From: JAQWBS01 sp047975765
GTDB taxonomy: Bacteria > Pseudomonadota > Alphaproteobacteria > RF32 > CAG-239
Direction: 5' to 3'
Assembly (NCBI GenBank): GCA_047975765.1
Contig: JBKEEF010000013.1
Span: 1 to 64,000, forward strand
DNA length: 64,000 bases
Below are positions 17,953 to 25,416 of this stretch, one piece after another. A program made the position numbers and the translations under genes. The first letter of the stretch is position 1. Every line of letters starts with the position of its first letter. The notes beneath the pieces are model-generated. The model was not told the DNA's origin. It did not search any database and saw nothing but the letters and a program-made list of their open reading frames with translations.

Positions 17953-18936
17953 ATGAATAATCTGACAGATAATATAATAATTAGTCCCATAGTTGAAGAA
18001 AAAGGTGAAAGAATAGATAAATTTCTTACATCTTCTCTTCCTGAAGTTTCTCGTTCGCAAATTCAACGTTTGATAAATGGTGGTTTTGTGACACTTGATG
18101 ATGATACAATCTCCGATAATTCATATAAGGTTAAAGTGGGCGAAAGTTATCAAGTTGAAATTCCCGATTTGAAAGAGGCAGATCCCATAGCGGAAGATAT
18201 TCCATTAGAGATTGTTTTTGAAGATGATGATTTAATTGTGGTCAATAAGCCTGTGGGGATGACTGTTCACCCCGCACCAGGGGCATATTCAGGAACACTT
18301 GTGAATGCTTTGTTATTTCACTGTAAAGATAAATTGTCTGGAATTGGTGGAGTTAAAAGACCAGGAATTGTGCATAGAATTGATAAAGAAACGAGTGGTT
18401 TACTTGTTGTTGCGAAAAATGATTTTACACATAGAGCACTTTCAGAACAGTTTTTTGAGCATTCCATCGAGAGGACTTATGTTGCCTTTGTTTATGGTGT
18501 TCCATCTCCTAAAATTGGAAGAATTGAAGCTAGCATAGGACGAAGTACATCAGATAGAAAAAAAATGGCAATTGTGAAATCTGGTGGAAAAATAGCAGCT
18601 ACAAATTATGAAGTTCTTCAAAACTATGGTTTGGCAGCAGCAAAAATCAAATGCGTTCTTGAAACAGGAAGAACACACCAGATTCGAGTCCATATGTCGA
18701 GTTTAGGTCATAATCTGATTGGTGATAAGACCTATTCTAAATCTGGAAAATCATCACTTAAATTTGCTGATGAAAATTTGAAAAAAATGATAAATGATTT
18801 TCCAAGACAAGCGCTTCATGCTAAAACTTTAGGTTTTATTCATCCGCGAACAAAACAAAAAGTTTTCTTCGAATCAGAGCTTCCAGAAGACTTGTCATCC
18901 CTTATGTTTTCCCTCGAAAATGCCTATTTAAATTAA
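17953..18936 (+). CDS. rluD: RluD-family 23S rRNA pseudouridine synthase
   Basis: Converts uridines in the helix 69 loop of 23S rRNA to pseudouridine, aiding subunit assembly. The protein has an N-terminal S4 RNA-binding domain (ERIDKFLTSSLPEVSRSQIQRLI) and then the synthase domain with VVNKPVGMTVHP, the catalytic-Asp motif HRIDKETSGLLVVAKN (usually HRLDKDTSGL) and the RTHQIRVH motif. The 327-residue length is normal. No ribosome-binding site is obvious. rpoH follows on the same strand 110 bases downstream, but with two palindromes between, so the genes may be separately controlled. RluD versus RluC cannot be fully separated by eye, but the length and domain order favour RluD. Confidence 0.88.
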   Translation: MNNLTDNIIISPIVEEKGERIDKFLTSSLPEVSRSQIQRLINGGFVTLDDDTISDNSYKVKVGESYQVEIPDLKEADPIAEDIPLEIVFEDDDLIVVNKPVGMTVHPAPGAYSGTLVNALLFHCKDKLSGIGGVKRPGIVHRIDKETSGLLVVAKNDFTHRALSEQFFEHSIERTYVAFVYGVPSPKIGRIEASIGRSTSDRKKMAIVKSGGKIAATNYEVLQNYGLAAAKIKCVLETGRTHQIRVHMSSLGHNLIGDKTYSKSGKSSLKFADENLKKMINDFPRQALHAKTLGFIHPRTKQKVFFESELPEDLSSLMFSLENAYLN

Positions 18937-18937
18937 C

Positions 18938-18952
18938 CGATAATGATTATCA
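18938..18952. promoter_or_regulatory. Fur-box-like palindrome ahead of rpoH
   Basis: The sequence CGATAATGATTATCA matches the 7-1-7 Fur inverted repeat TGATAATnATTATCA at 14 of 15 positions, and its core GATAAT-G-ATTATC is a perfect palindrome. It lies just after the rluD stop codon and about 95 bases before rpoH. No Fur gene is in the window, so the regulator is inferred from the motif only; AT-rich DNA yields such palindromes more often by chance. Confidence 0.35.
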
Positions 18953-18963
18953 TAATTCTATGT

Positions 18964-18982
18964 ATTAGTAATATATACTAAT
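18964..18982. promoter_or_regulatory. 7-5-7 inverted repeat ahead of rpoH
   Basis: ATTAGTA-ATATA-TACTAAT is a perfect 7-bp inverted repeat with a 5-base spacer, about 65 bases before the rpoH start. It may be an operator. The spacer sequence is entirely A and T, so chance cannot be excluded. Confidence 0.3.
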
Positions 18983-19046
18983 GGTTGTATTGAAGATTAT
19001 TTAAAATCTTTTAGTATGAAATTCTGTTAATCGGAGGGTTAATACT

Positions 19047-19922
19047 ATGAGTGAAGTTAATGGACTAAACGAAATGGACTTTTCTCCAGAGACTAACTTG
19101 TTCAGGTACCTGCAGGCAGTTGCTGCTTATCCTATTTTGTCTGCAGAGGAAGAGTTGTTGTTAACAACAACTTATATGAGAACAAAAGATCCTAGAGTAG
19201 CTCGTAAAATTATTACGGCTTATATGAAACTGGTTGTTAAAATTGTTTACCAGTATAAGGGATATAAATTACCTATGAGTGAAATGATTTCAGAAGGTAA
19301 TATTGGCTTGATTAATGCGTTAAACAAGTTTGATCCAACTAGGGGATATCGTTTTTCAACTTATGCAATGTGGTGGGTTAAGGCATATGTTCAAAAATAT
19401 GTTATTAATTCATGGTCAATGGTTAAAGTGGGAACAACATCTGCCCAGAAAAAACTTTTCTTCAATTTGAGAAAAATGAAAAATAATCTCAATGTCGTTA
19501 GCGATAGATCACTATCAGATAATGTTATTGAAGAAATTGCAACTTCTTTGGGTGTTAGTGTTCAGGATGTTAAGGATATGAACCAGAGAATGAGTTCAAA
19601 AGACAGTTCCCTAAACTATGTTATTTCTTCTTCAGAAGACAGTCATAAAGAGCTTATTGATTTGATTGCGGACAAAAAACCAAATCAAGAAGATGTGTAT
19701 GCGAATTATGAAGTGATGTCTAAAAGAAAGAAACTTTTTAATGAAGCCGTCAAAATTCTAAATTCCCGTGAGAAAGATATTTTATTCAAAAGAAGATTGA
19801 GCGAAGATGTTTCAACGCTTGATGATTTGAGCAAAATATATAATATATCCAAGGAAAGAGTGAGACAAATTGAACTTGGTTCCATTAAGAAAATTCAAAA
19901 AATTGTAGGAGCAATACAGTAA
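19047..19922 (+). CDS. rpoH: Heat-shock sigma factor RpoH (sigma-32)
   Basis: Directs RNA polymerase to heat-shock promoters. Region 1.2 (NLFRYLQAVAAYPILSAEEE), the RpoH core region 2 (MSEMISEGNIGLINALNKFDPTRGYRFSTYAMWWVKAYVQKYVI), the RpoH box NSWSMVKVGTTSAQKKLFFNLRKMK, and region 4 helix-turn-helix (LDDLSKIYNISKERVRQIE) are all in place, and the 291-residue length is normal for the family. The start is well supported by GGAGGG 8 bases ahead. Several Alphaproteobacteria carry two RpoH copies; only one is here. The upstream region contains a Fur-like palindrome and an inverted repeat. Confidence 0.93.
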   Translation: MSEVNGLNEMDFSPETNLFRYLQAVAAYPILSAEEELLLTTTYMRTKDPRVARKIITAYMKLVVKIVYQYKGYKLPMSEMISEGNIGLINALNKFDPTRGYRFSTYAMWWVKAYVQKYVINSWSMVKVGTTSAQKKLFFNLRKMKNNLNVVSDRSLSDNVIEEIATSLGVSVQDVKDMNQRMSSKDSSLNYVISSSEDSHKELIDLIADKKPNQEDVYANYEVMSKRKKLFNEAVKILNSREKDILFKRRLSEDVSTLDDLSKIYNISKERVRQIELGSIKKIQKIVGAIQ

Positions 19923-19934
19923 GATTTGGGGAGA

Positions 19935-20396
19935 TTATTTTTTAGGGCTAATTTTCTCTAAAAAGTTTTTATCTCCCCATTCTTCTCCAAGTTTTTCCAA
20001 GTTTTTATCAATTTCTTTGAGCTTTGCTTTAGTTCTTGTCTTGGCAATATTTGTTGCAATGTTTGGAATTTGATTGAACAAGAATAAGCCTATGCCTGGA
20101 AGTCCAAAAATTACAATCAAAGATAAAACATTTGTCACGATGTTTATGGCGGAATCAACCGTGAAATTCTCAAAAACTCTGAAAGTATAAGGAATTACAC
20201 TTGCAATATTGAAACAGCAAATTGTGATAAGTTGGTTTTTGTTTCTCTTATTTGTAAGAAATGCGGCAAAAGTGGGTAAAAATCCAATAAAGAACAAAAT
20301 AAAGAGTGGAATTGTCCAGAAAATTACAAGACCAATTGTTGCAATTGTTAGTAGTTTTTGGAGAATAGACATTGATTTGAATGTTTTTTTGACCAT
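19935..20396 (-). CDS. Small multi-pass membrane protein next to a pseudokinase
   Basis: A 153-residue protein with probably three membrane helices (about 12-46, 55-75 and 88-110) and a charged C-terminal helix (RTKAKLKEIDKNLEKLGEEW). The order is the pseudokinase gene (20401-22443), a 4-base gap, then this gene, so they are translated from one message. The pseudokinase ends in a membrane helix, which suggests a membrane complex of the two. I recognise no family. The stop lies 12 bases from the end of the convergent rpoH. Confidence 0.6.
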   Translation of the reverse strand: MVKKTFKSMSILQKLLTIATIGLVIFWTIPLFILFFIGFLPTFAAFLTNKRNKNQLITICCFNIASVIPYTFRVFENFTVDSAINIVTNVLSLIVIFGLPGIGLFLFNQIPNIATNIAKTRTKAKLKEIDKNLEKLGEEWGDKNFLEKISPKK

Positions 20397-20400
20397 GTTC

Positions 20401-22443
20401 TTACCATTTCATCCAGTTGATAACACTAAACACAAAAGAAGCAATCATTGTAAAAATACCTGCAATTGCAACGATGTTTGTAGCAATGTTTCTAGCATCA
20501 CTTAATATTTTTTGACCATTGGTCATTAAGAATTTCTTTTCACTAGAAAGACTGTTCATTTTTTTTATTGCAAGCGTATATTCATAACCATCTCTGTGTT
20601 TAGCTTCATCATTTTCAAGAAAATTGTATATAGCAGTAATGTTTCCTTCTTTTTCAAGTTTTTCAAGACCAGCTTCTAATACTTTTCTATATTTGATATT
20701 GTGATAGCTATCTATAATGCTCTGAGATGAATTTATAAGCCATTTTCCAAGATTAACAAGCTTAGCAGGTCCATATTTATCTTGCATAATGCTGTATAAT
20801 TTTATGGCATTAGAAGTCTTTTCACTTTCTTTTTTAGAGTTTATGTTCAATATAATTTTATTAATGCTTTTTCCTAGGTTTGCATAAATGTAGGCAATTA
20901 AGTTTTTGTCAAAAGGTAGGCGATGTGTATTTCCTTCATCATAGTTATCATCAAGAGCTTTGAGAAGTCTGGTGTGGGAGTTGACATAAAATTTTCCAAC
21001 CAAAGGACTTGTGCAAGGAATATCTTCATCTAGTTCATACATTACACGATAAATGCCATAGCCATATTCATTTCTGGATGCAAAAAGTTTGATTTCATTG
21101 ATGTTGATATTTGGTTGTGCAAACTGTTGTTCTTGATGCCAAATTCTAAACAAATCAGATTCTATCAATTGATGATAAACAGACATTTCTTGAGGTTTGT
21201 TTTTCATAGTGTAATATAGAGCTTTAGAGAGTGCACTAGGAAAAACATTTATACCTCTAAAAATAATCGGTAAAGAAGGTGCGAGCATGATGATAATTTT
21301 GCTAACTAAAATATCCCATTCTGCTTCTTTTTCAATATCAGCACGAATTGTTTTGTCTGCTTTAACATAGAGTTCTTCATTTTGCAGCCCTGTTTTTATC
21401 CATTCAACAATTTTTCCATCTTTGATTAGCTCATATCCACCTTTAGGGTTGGAAATAAGCGCAAAGGCAACACTTCTTGGTGAATAGAGCTTTTTTCCGT
21501 CAATGATGATGGATTTTTTAGAAACATCAAAGCTTTTTGGATTTGTTTTTGCAATAATGTGTTTATCAAGAGAATTGTATAAGTCAACATGTGACCAGCG
21601 ATTGGCTTTGTCATCATCAAGTAGTTTTCTAAAAATATTAGAGGCTTTCCCTGGCATAGATTCATTTTCTGAAAGAGCTTGATAGCTACCAAGTTCAATC
21701 TTCTTTGTCAAAATTTCTTGTGTTGTTAAATCATTAAGAGGTTTTTTTCCTAAAAAAAGACTAAGTGCTAAAACACCAAGCGCATATATGTCATCTTTGC
21801 TGCTTCCCGCAAAACGCCCTTCTTTAATAGCAAGTAAGCTTTCGATTGGCTCATAGATATCAGGTTGATAAAAGGCTGGCATACTGGCGATGCAGTCTCC
21901 TAGTAGAATTTCTTTTCGTTCAACATCATTATAATATATATTGTCAAGACGAATGGCACGGTGAGGGATGGCTTTGTTTTTTAAGCTTTCGCAAATCGAT
22001 ACAAATGTCAGTAAAAATTCGCGGAGTTTTGCATCGTTTCCCATGAAAATTTCAAAGTCTTCAGGAGATTTGATAAGTTTACCACCTAGGGGTTTTCTAT
22101 AGATGAGAGCTACATATTGTGTTTCATCAGATGGGTAGCTGACAATGCCATTATCAATGAGTGCCATAATATTATCATGGTTAACTTCTTTATAAGCATC
22201 AATGAGGGAAAATCTTGGAACGGTTTTATTATCACAAACAAGGGCAAAAAGCCTGCTTTTCGCATTAACCCTATCTCTGACTTCAAAAGCCTTAGCACCA
22301 TTGGCATGCAACCATTCTATTGGTGCATCAAAGTTGATTTCAAATCTGTTCTTTATTAAAGCTGTTGAATTTGTTTGTGCTTTAGCTTCTTCAGGAGCTG
22401 GAGCTTTCTCATTTTCAGCATCTTTTTCAAGTTCTTCTGCCAT
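20401..22443 (-). CDS. Tail-anchored Ser/Thr pseudokinase
   Basis: A 680-residue protein with a eukaryotic-like protein kinase fold in residues about 45-285. Subdomain landmarks are visible: an HRAIRLDN loop (161-168) in the place of HRDxKxxN, GDCIAS (182-187) in the place of DFG, and SSKDDIYALGVL (214-224) matching the conserved DxYxLG segment. The HRD aspartate is Ala163, the DFG glycine is lost, and no glycine-rich loop is visible, so it is probably catalytically dead. A C-terminal region of about 380 residues is unrecognised, and the protein ends in a membrane helix (about 655-677). N-terminal 30 residues are acidic and Ala-rich. Probably a scaffold or sensor facing the cytoplasm, near the coupling-ATPase group. 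Confidence 0.7.
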   Translation of the reverse strand: MAEELEKDAENEKAPAPEEAKAQTNSTALIKNRFEINFDAPIEWLHANGAKAFEVRDRVNAKSRLFALVCDNKTVPRFSLIDAYKEVNHDNIMALIDNGIVSYPSDETQYVALIYRKPLGGKLIKSPEDFEIFMGNDAKLREFLLTFVSICESLKNKAIPHRAIRLDNIYYNDVERKEILLGDCIASMPAFYQPDIYEPIESLLAIKEGRFAGSSKDDIYALGVLALSLFLGKKPLNDLTTQEILTKKIELGSYQALSENESMPGKASNIFRKLLDDDKANRWSHVDLYNSLDKHIIAKTNPKSFDVSKKSIIIDGKKLYSPRSVAFALISNPKGGYELIKDGKIVEWIKTGLQNEELYVKADKTIRADIEKEAEWDILVSKIIIMLAPSLPIIFRGINVFPSALSKALYYTMKNKPQEMSVYHQLIESDLFRIWHQEQQFAQPNININEIKLFASRNEYGYGIYRVMYELDEDIPCTSPLVGKFYVNSHTRLLKALDDNYDEGNTHRLPFDKNLIAYIYANLGKSINKIILNINSKKESEKTSNAIKLYSIMQDKYGPAKLVNLGKWLINSSQSIIDSYHNIKYRKVLEAGLEKLEKEGNITAIYNFLENDEAKHRDGYEYTLAIKKMNSLSSEKKFLMTNGQKILSDARNIATNIVAIAGIFTMIASFVFSVINWMKW

Positions 22444-22524
22444 AATTCAAAATTACTCTAAAATATTCATTTTTCCCATTAATATCAAATTTAACATACA
22501 AGAGTTAATAAAAATAAAATTTTG

Positions 22525-22553
22525 TTAATTGTTTTTTATCTAAAGACAATTAA
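22525..22553. repeat. Inverted repeat ahead of the PAS gene
   Basis: TTAATTGT and ACAATTAA form a perfect 8-bp inverted repeat around 13 bases, in the gap between the divergent pseudokinase and PAS-GGDEF-like genes. It could be an operator or a chance AT-rich repeat; there is no T run that would suggest a terminator. Confidence 0.3.
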
Positions 22554-22584
22554 TATATAAGACATATTTTGAGTAGGGGATAGT

Positions 22585-23664
22585 ATGAGTATTGATAAAA
22601 ATAGCATAATTTCAGATCTTGAGCAAATTGACCAATCACAGGAACATCAGTTTCGTGAGATGAAAGAAGGTGTCAAATATGGTGCTGAAATAGATCTAGA
22701 AGCCCTTGAAAAGCTTAAAACTCAAGAAAATCTGGCAACAATGATACAAAAAGAAGAAAATTTTACAGATTTGGTTCTTTTTCAAAATTTCATTAGAAAG
22801 ATGAACATCAAACTTGGAGATGTCGTTGATAAGCTTTTTGAAAAATCTCAAAATTATTGTATTGTTGTCCGTGATGACAAGATAATTTATGCCAATAATA
22901 GCTTTTTGAATTTGGTAGATTGTGATGACTATCTTTCTATCTATAATAAAAAGTTTTTCAAATTCATTCATCGTGATGACTGGGATTTATTAGCTGAAAA
23001 TATTGGTGAAATGTTAATGAATAACTTGGACTTACAAGTGCGTATTAACACTTTGAAAAACATTGTGGTAAATGTTAATTTCAAAGCGATTTATCTTCAA
23101 GATGGAAAGCATTTTTCTTTTGTTCTTTATGGTAATAAAATTTATTCCAAAAAAGATATCAGTTCCATTTTATATGATTCTAATACAGGGCTTCCAAGTT
23201 ACTATTTGTTTGAAGATAGACTTCAAGTTGCAATCAACACAGAAAACAGAAAAAAACTTGAACTCAGAAATAATATTGCAGTTGCTGCCGTTTATCTAGA
23301 TAATCTTGAAAAAATCAGGGATAAAAATATGCACGCACTTGTCCTTAGAAAGATTTCTGAAAAATTAGTTTTGAGTCTTGATAAAACTTATACAGTAGCA
23401 ACAGGAATGGAAAATCATTTTTGGGTGCTTTTCCCAAATGTTAAAGATGACATCAGTTTGAAAAATGAAATCAAGAAAATTATGCTTGTGTTTGAAGACA
23501 CCGTCAATGATGGTTTAGATGAACATAGTATTGTTGCAAGTATTGGTGTTAGTCTTTATCCGAAGCCAGCAGCAACTTTTAATCGCTTACTTGAAATTTC
23601 TTCCAGAGCCTTGAAAAAAGCACAAAAAGATGGTGGAAATAAAGTGGTCTTTATTTCTGAATAG
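22585..23664 (+). CDS. PAS protein with degenerate GGDEF domain
   Basis: A 359-residue signalling protein without membrane segments. An N-terminal helical region (1-80) precedes a PAS domain (about 85-190), then a diguanylate-cyclase-type fold (about 195-357) starting DSNTGLPSYYLFEDRL, the usual DxLTGLPNR..F.DRL. The active-site GG(D/E)EF motif is replaced by TGMENHF (about 273-279), so c-di-GMP synthesis is unlikely. The remaining landmark SIGVSLYP is intact. Such proteins often bind nucleotides or partner proteins instead. The ribosome-binding site is AGGGGATAGT. The gene overlaps the convergent trmN6 by 14 bases. The PAS ligand is unknown. Confidence 0.75.
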   Translation: MSIDKNSIISDLEQIDQSQEHQFREMKEGVKYGAEIDLEALEKLKTQENLATMIQKEENFTDLVLFQNFIRKMNIKLGDVVDKLFEKSQNYCIVVRDDKIIYANNSFLNLVDCDDYLSIYNKKFFKFIHRDDWDLLAENIGEMLMNNLDLQVRINTLKNIVVNVNFKAIYLQDGKHFSFVLYGNKIYSKKDISSILYDSNTGLPSYYLFEDRLQVAINTENRKKLELRNNIAVAAVYLDNLEKIRDKNMHALVLRKISEKLVLSLDKTYTVATGMENHFWVLFPNVKDDISLKNEIKKIMLVFEDTVNDGLDEHSIVASIGVSLYPKPAATFNRLLEISSRALKKAQKDGGNKVVFISE

Positions 23665-24403
23665 AACTCTCGAAAATTGTTTTCCCTAAACGTAAAATTT
23701 CATTAGCTATTTGAGAATATGTTCCATCTTCTGAATGAATGATAATTCCTTTTTTGATAATTGTTGGTGCTTTTGAATCTTTTTGGGCTACCACAATCAC
23801 TCTTTTTGCATCTTGGTTTTCTTTTGAATATATTGGAAAAACTTGAATGTTTCCCATCTTCCCTCTAAGTGTTGAAAGTATTTCATCAATAGCTTCCGCA
23901 CGGTTTATCATATAGAAAAGACCTTTAGGTTTGAGCATTTTGATGCAAAATAAAATCCAATCTTTCAAACTGAAATCTGTGTGGTTATGTGCTGTTGCTT
24001 TGCTCAAATTAGGAGAAGGCATATCATTTTCGGAATATGGCGGATTGGAGATAACATGCGCAAAAGAACAAAACTCAATCTCTTTTGGTTTTTTCTTAAT
24101 ATCACAATTGATGTAGCTAAGAAAGTTTTCAAATCCATTTTCTCTAGAACTTAAATTTGAAAGTGCACATAATTCTTCTTGAAGCTCAAAACCTTTGATT
24201 TCAATTTCACATTTTTGAAAACGGTGTGCCAAACACAGTGAAATTGCACCTGTGCCAGAACCTACATCAAGAATATTATCGCCTTTTTTAACTTTTTCAA
24301 TGGCTGCAGAAAGTAAAACAGCATCCGTTGAAGCACGATAACCATTAACGGGTTGTAATATTTTGATTTGCTTATCCAATAAATAATCTTGAGTGTGTTC
24401 CAT
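23651..24403 (-). CDS. trmN6: tRNA1(Val) A37 N6-methyltransferase, TrmN6-like
   Basis: A 250-residue SAM-dependent N6-adenine methyltransferase. It begins LLDKQIKILQPVNGYRASTDAVLLSAA, the TrmN6/YfiC opening, then the SAM-binding motif ILDVGSGTGAISLCLA and the catalytic VISNPPY motif for adenine methylation. The lengths and order fit the family that methylates A37 of tRNA-Val, although close relatives also modify other RNAs. The stop codon is inside the end of the convergent PAS gene (14-base overlap). It probably shares a message with the threonylcarbamoyl-AMP synthase gene just upstream, another tRNA modification gene. Confidence 0.85.
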   Translation of the reverse strand: MEHTQDYLLDKQIKILQPVNGYRASTDAVLLSAAIEKVKKGDNILDVGSGTGAISLCLAHRFQKCEIEIKGFELQEELCALSNLSSRENGFENFLSYINCDIKKKPKEIEFCSFAHVISNPPYSENDMPSPNLSKATAHNHTDFSLKDWILFCIKMLKPKGLFYMINRAEAIDEILSTLRGKMGNIQVFPIYSKENQDAKRVIVVAQKDSKAPTIIKKGIIIHSEDGTYSQIANEILRLGKTIFESSIQK

Positions 24404-24412
24404 AAAAGATCC

Positions 24413-25354
24413 TTATCTTTTTGCCGCTCTTTTGATACGGTCATTAATTGCCATGCCAATTTCACGGTCAGGAATAGGTGCCATAGCAATTCCTTTGATG
24501 CTTTTTTGTCTGTCAGCAATATGAAGGAATGAAAATAGATTGCTAGCTGCTTCACACAAATTTCCAGTTGGGCTTAGATTGATATCTGCCTGAGGACTAT
24601 TTCCAAAGCCAATATAATATTCTCCATCTTCAGGTTTTTCAGCATTAATTCTGAAAGTATGGCTAGGGGCATAATGCTTAAGTAATTGTCCAGGAGAGTT
24701 TGGCTTGTTAGGATTTCCATCCGAGATGAGAACTTTTTCACCAAGAAATTTTTCTAGTTCTTCAAGGCTGATGCCACCAGCACGAAGCATCACAACATCT
24801 TTTCCTGTCACATCAATGATGGTTGACTCAACACCCACTTGACAAGCTCCACCATCCAAAATCATATCCACTTTTTCACCCAGGCTTTCATATACATGCT
24901 CCGCAGTAGTTGGGCTCATGGTTTGAGAAGCATTAGCAGAAGGTGCAGCGAGTGGAACACCTGCCTTTTTAATCAATTGCAAAGCCACAGGATGATTTGG
25001 CATTCTGACAGTGATTGTTCTAAGCCCCGCAGACACAAGGTCAAGTGCAGGGTCATTATCAATTCGATTGAGAACAAACGTCAGAGGTCCTGGCCAATAT
25101 TTCTTAGCAAGAGCTATCACTCTTTCATCTGTTTGAGCATATTCTTTTAGAAAATCAATTTCTGCAATGTGAGAAATGAGAGGATTAAACGTTGGGCGTC
25201 CTTTAATCGCAAAAATATTAGCAACAGCTTTGGAATTATATACATTCGCAGCTAAGCCATAAACTGTTTCAGTAGGCATAGCAACAACACCGCCCTTTTG
25301 CAACAATTGGGCAGCTTTTTTGATGTTCTCATCATTTGCAGGATATATATTCAT
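24413..25354 (-). CDS. tsaC: Threonylcarbamoyl-AMP synthase (TsaC/Sua5/YwlC)
   Basis: Makes L-threonylcarbamoyl-AMP for the t6A modification at position 37 of ANN-decoding tRNAs. The N-terminal YrdC domain contains GGVVAMPTETVYGLAANVYN, KGRPTFNPLI, WPGPLTFVL and SAGLRTITVRMPNHP, then PSANASQTMSPTTAEHV. The C-terminal Sua5 domain follows (about 200-313). At 313 residues it is the longer Sua5/YwlC type rather than short TsaC. It is followed closely by trmN6, also a tRNA modification gene. The start ATG at 25354 gives a standard N-terminus. Confidence 0.92.
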   Translation of the reverse strand: MNIYPANDENIKKAAQLLQKGGVVAMPTETVYGLAANVYNSKAVANIFAIKGRPTFNPLISHIAEIDFLKEYAQTDERVIALAKKYWPGPLTFVLNRIDNDPALDLVSAGLRTITVRMPNHPVALQLIKKAGVPLAAPSANASQTMSPTTAEHVYESLGEKVDMILDGGACQVGVESTIIDVTGKDVVMLRAGGISLEELEKFLGEKVLISDGNPNKPNSPGQLLKHYAPSHTFRINAEKPEDGEYYIGFGNSPQADINLSPTGNLCEAASNLFSFLHIADRQKSIKGIAMAPIPDREIGMAINDRIKRAAKR

Positions 25355-25416
25355 TTATAACTTCTTCAAAATTCGTCAAAATATGTTCTATTTTCTACCT
25401 CTTGAGAGTGTATTTG

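Noticed and set aside
22585..23664. Active diguanylate cyclase
   Set aside because: The GG(D/E)EF signature is not present, so synthesis of c-di-GMP is not claimed.
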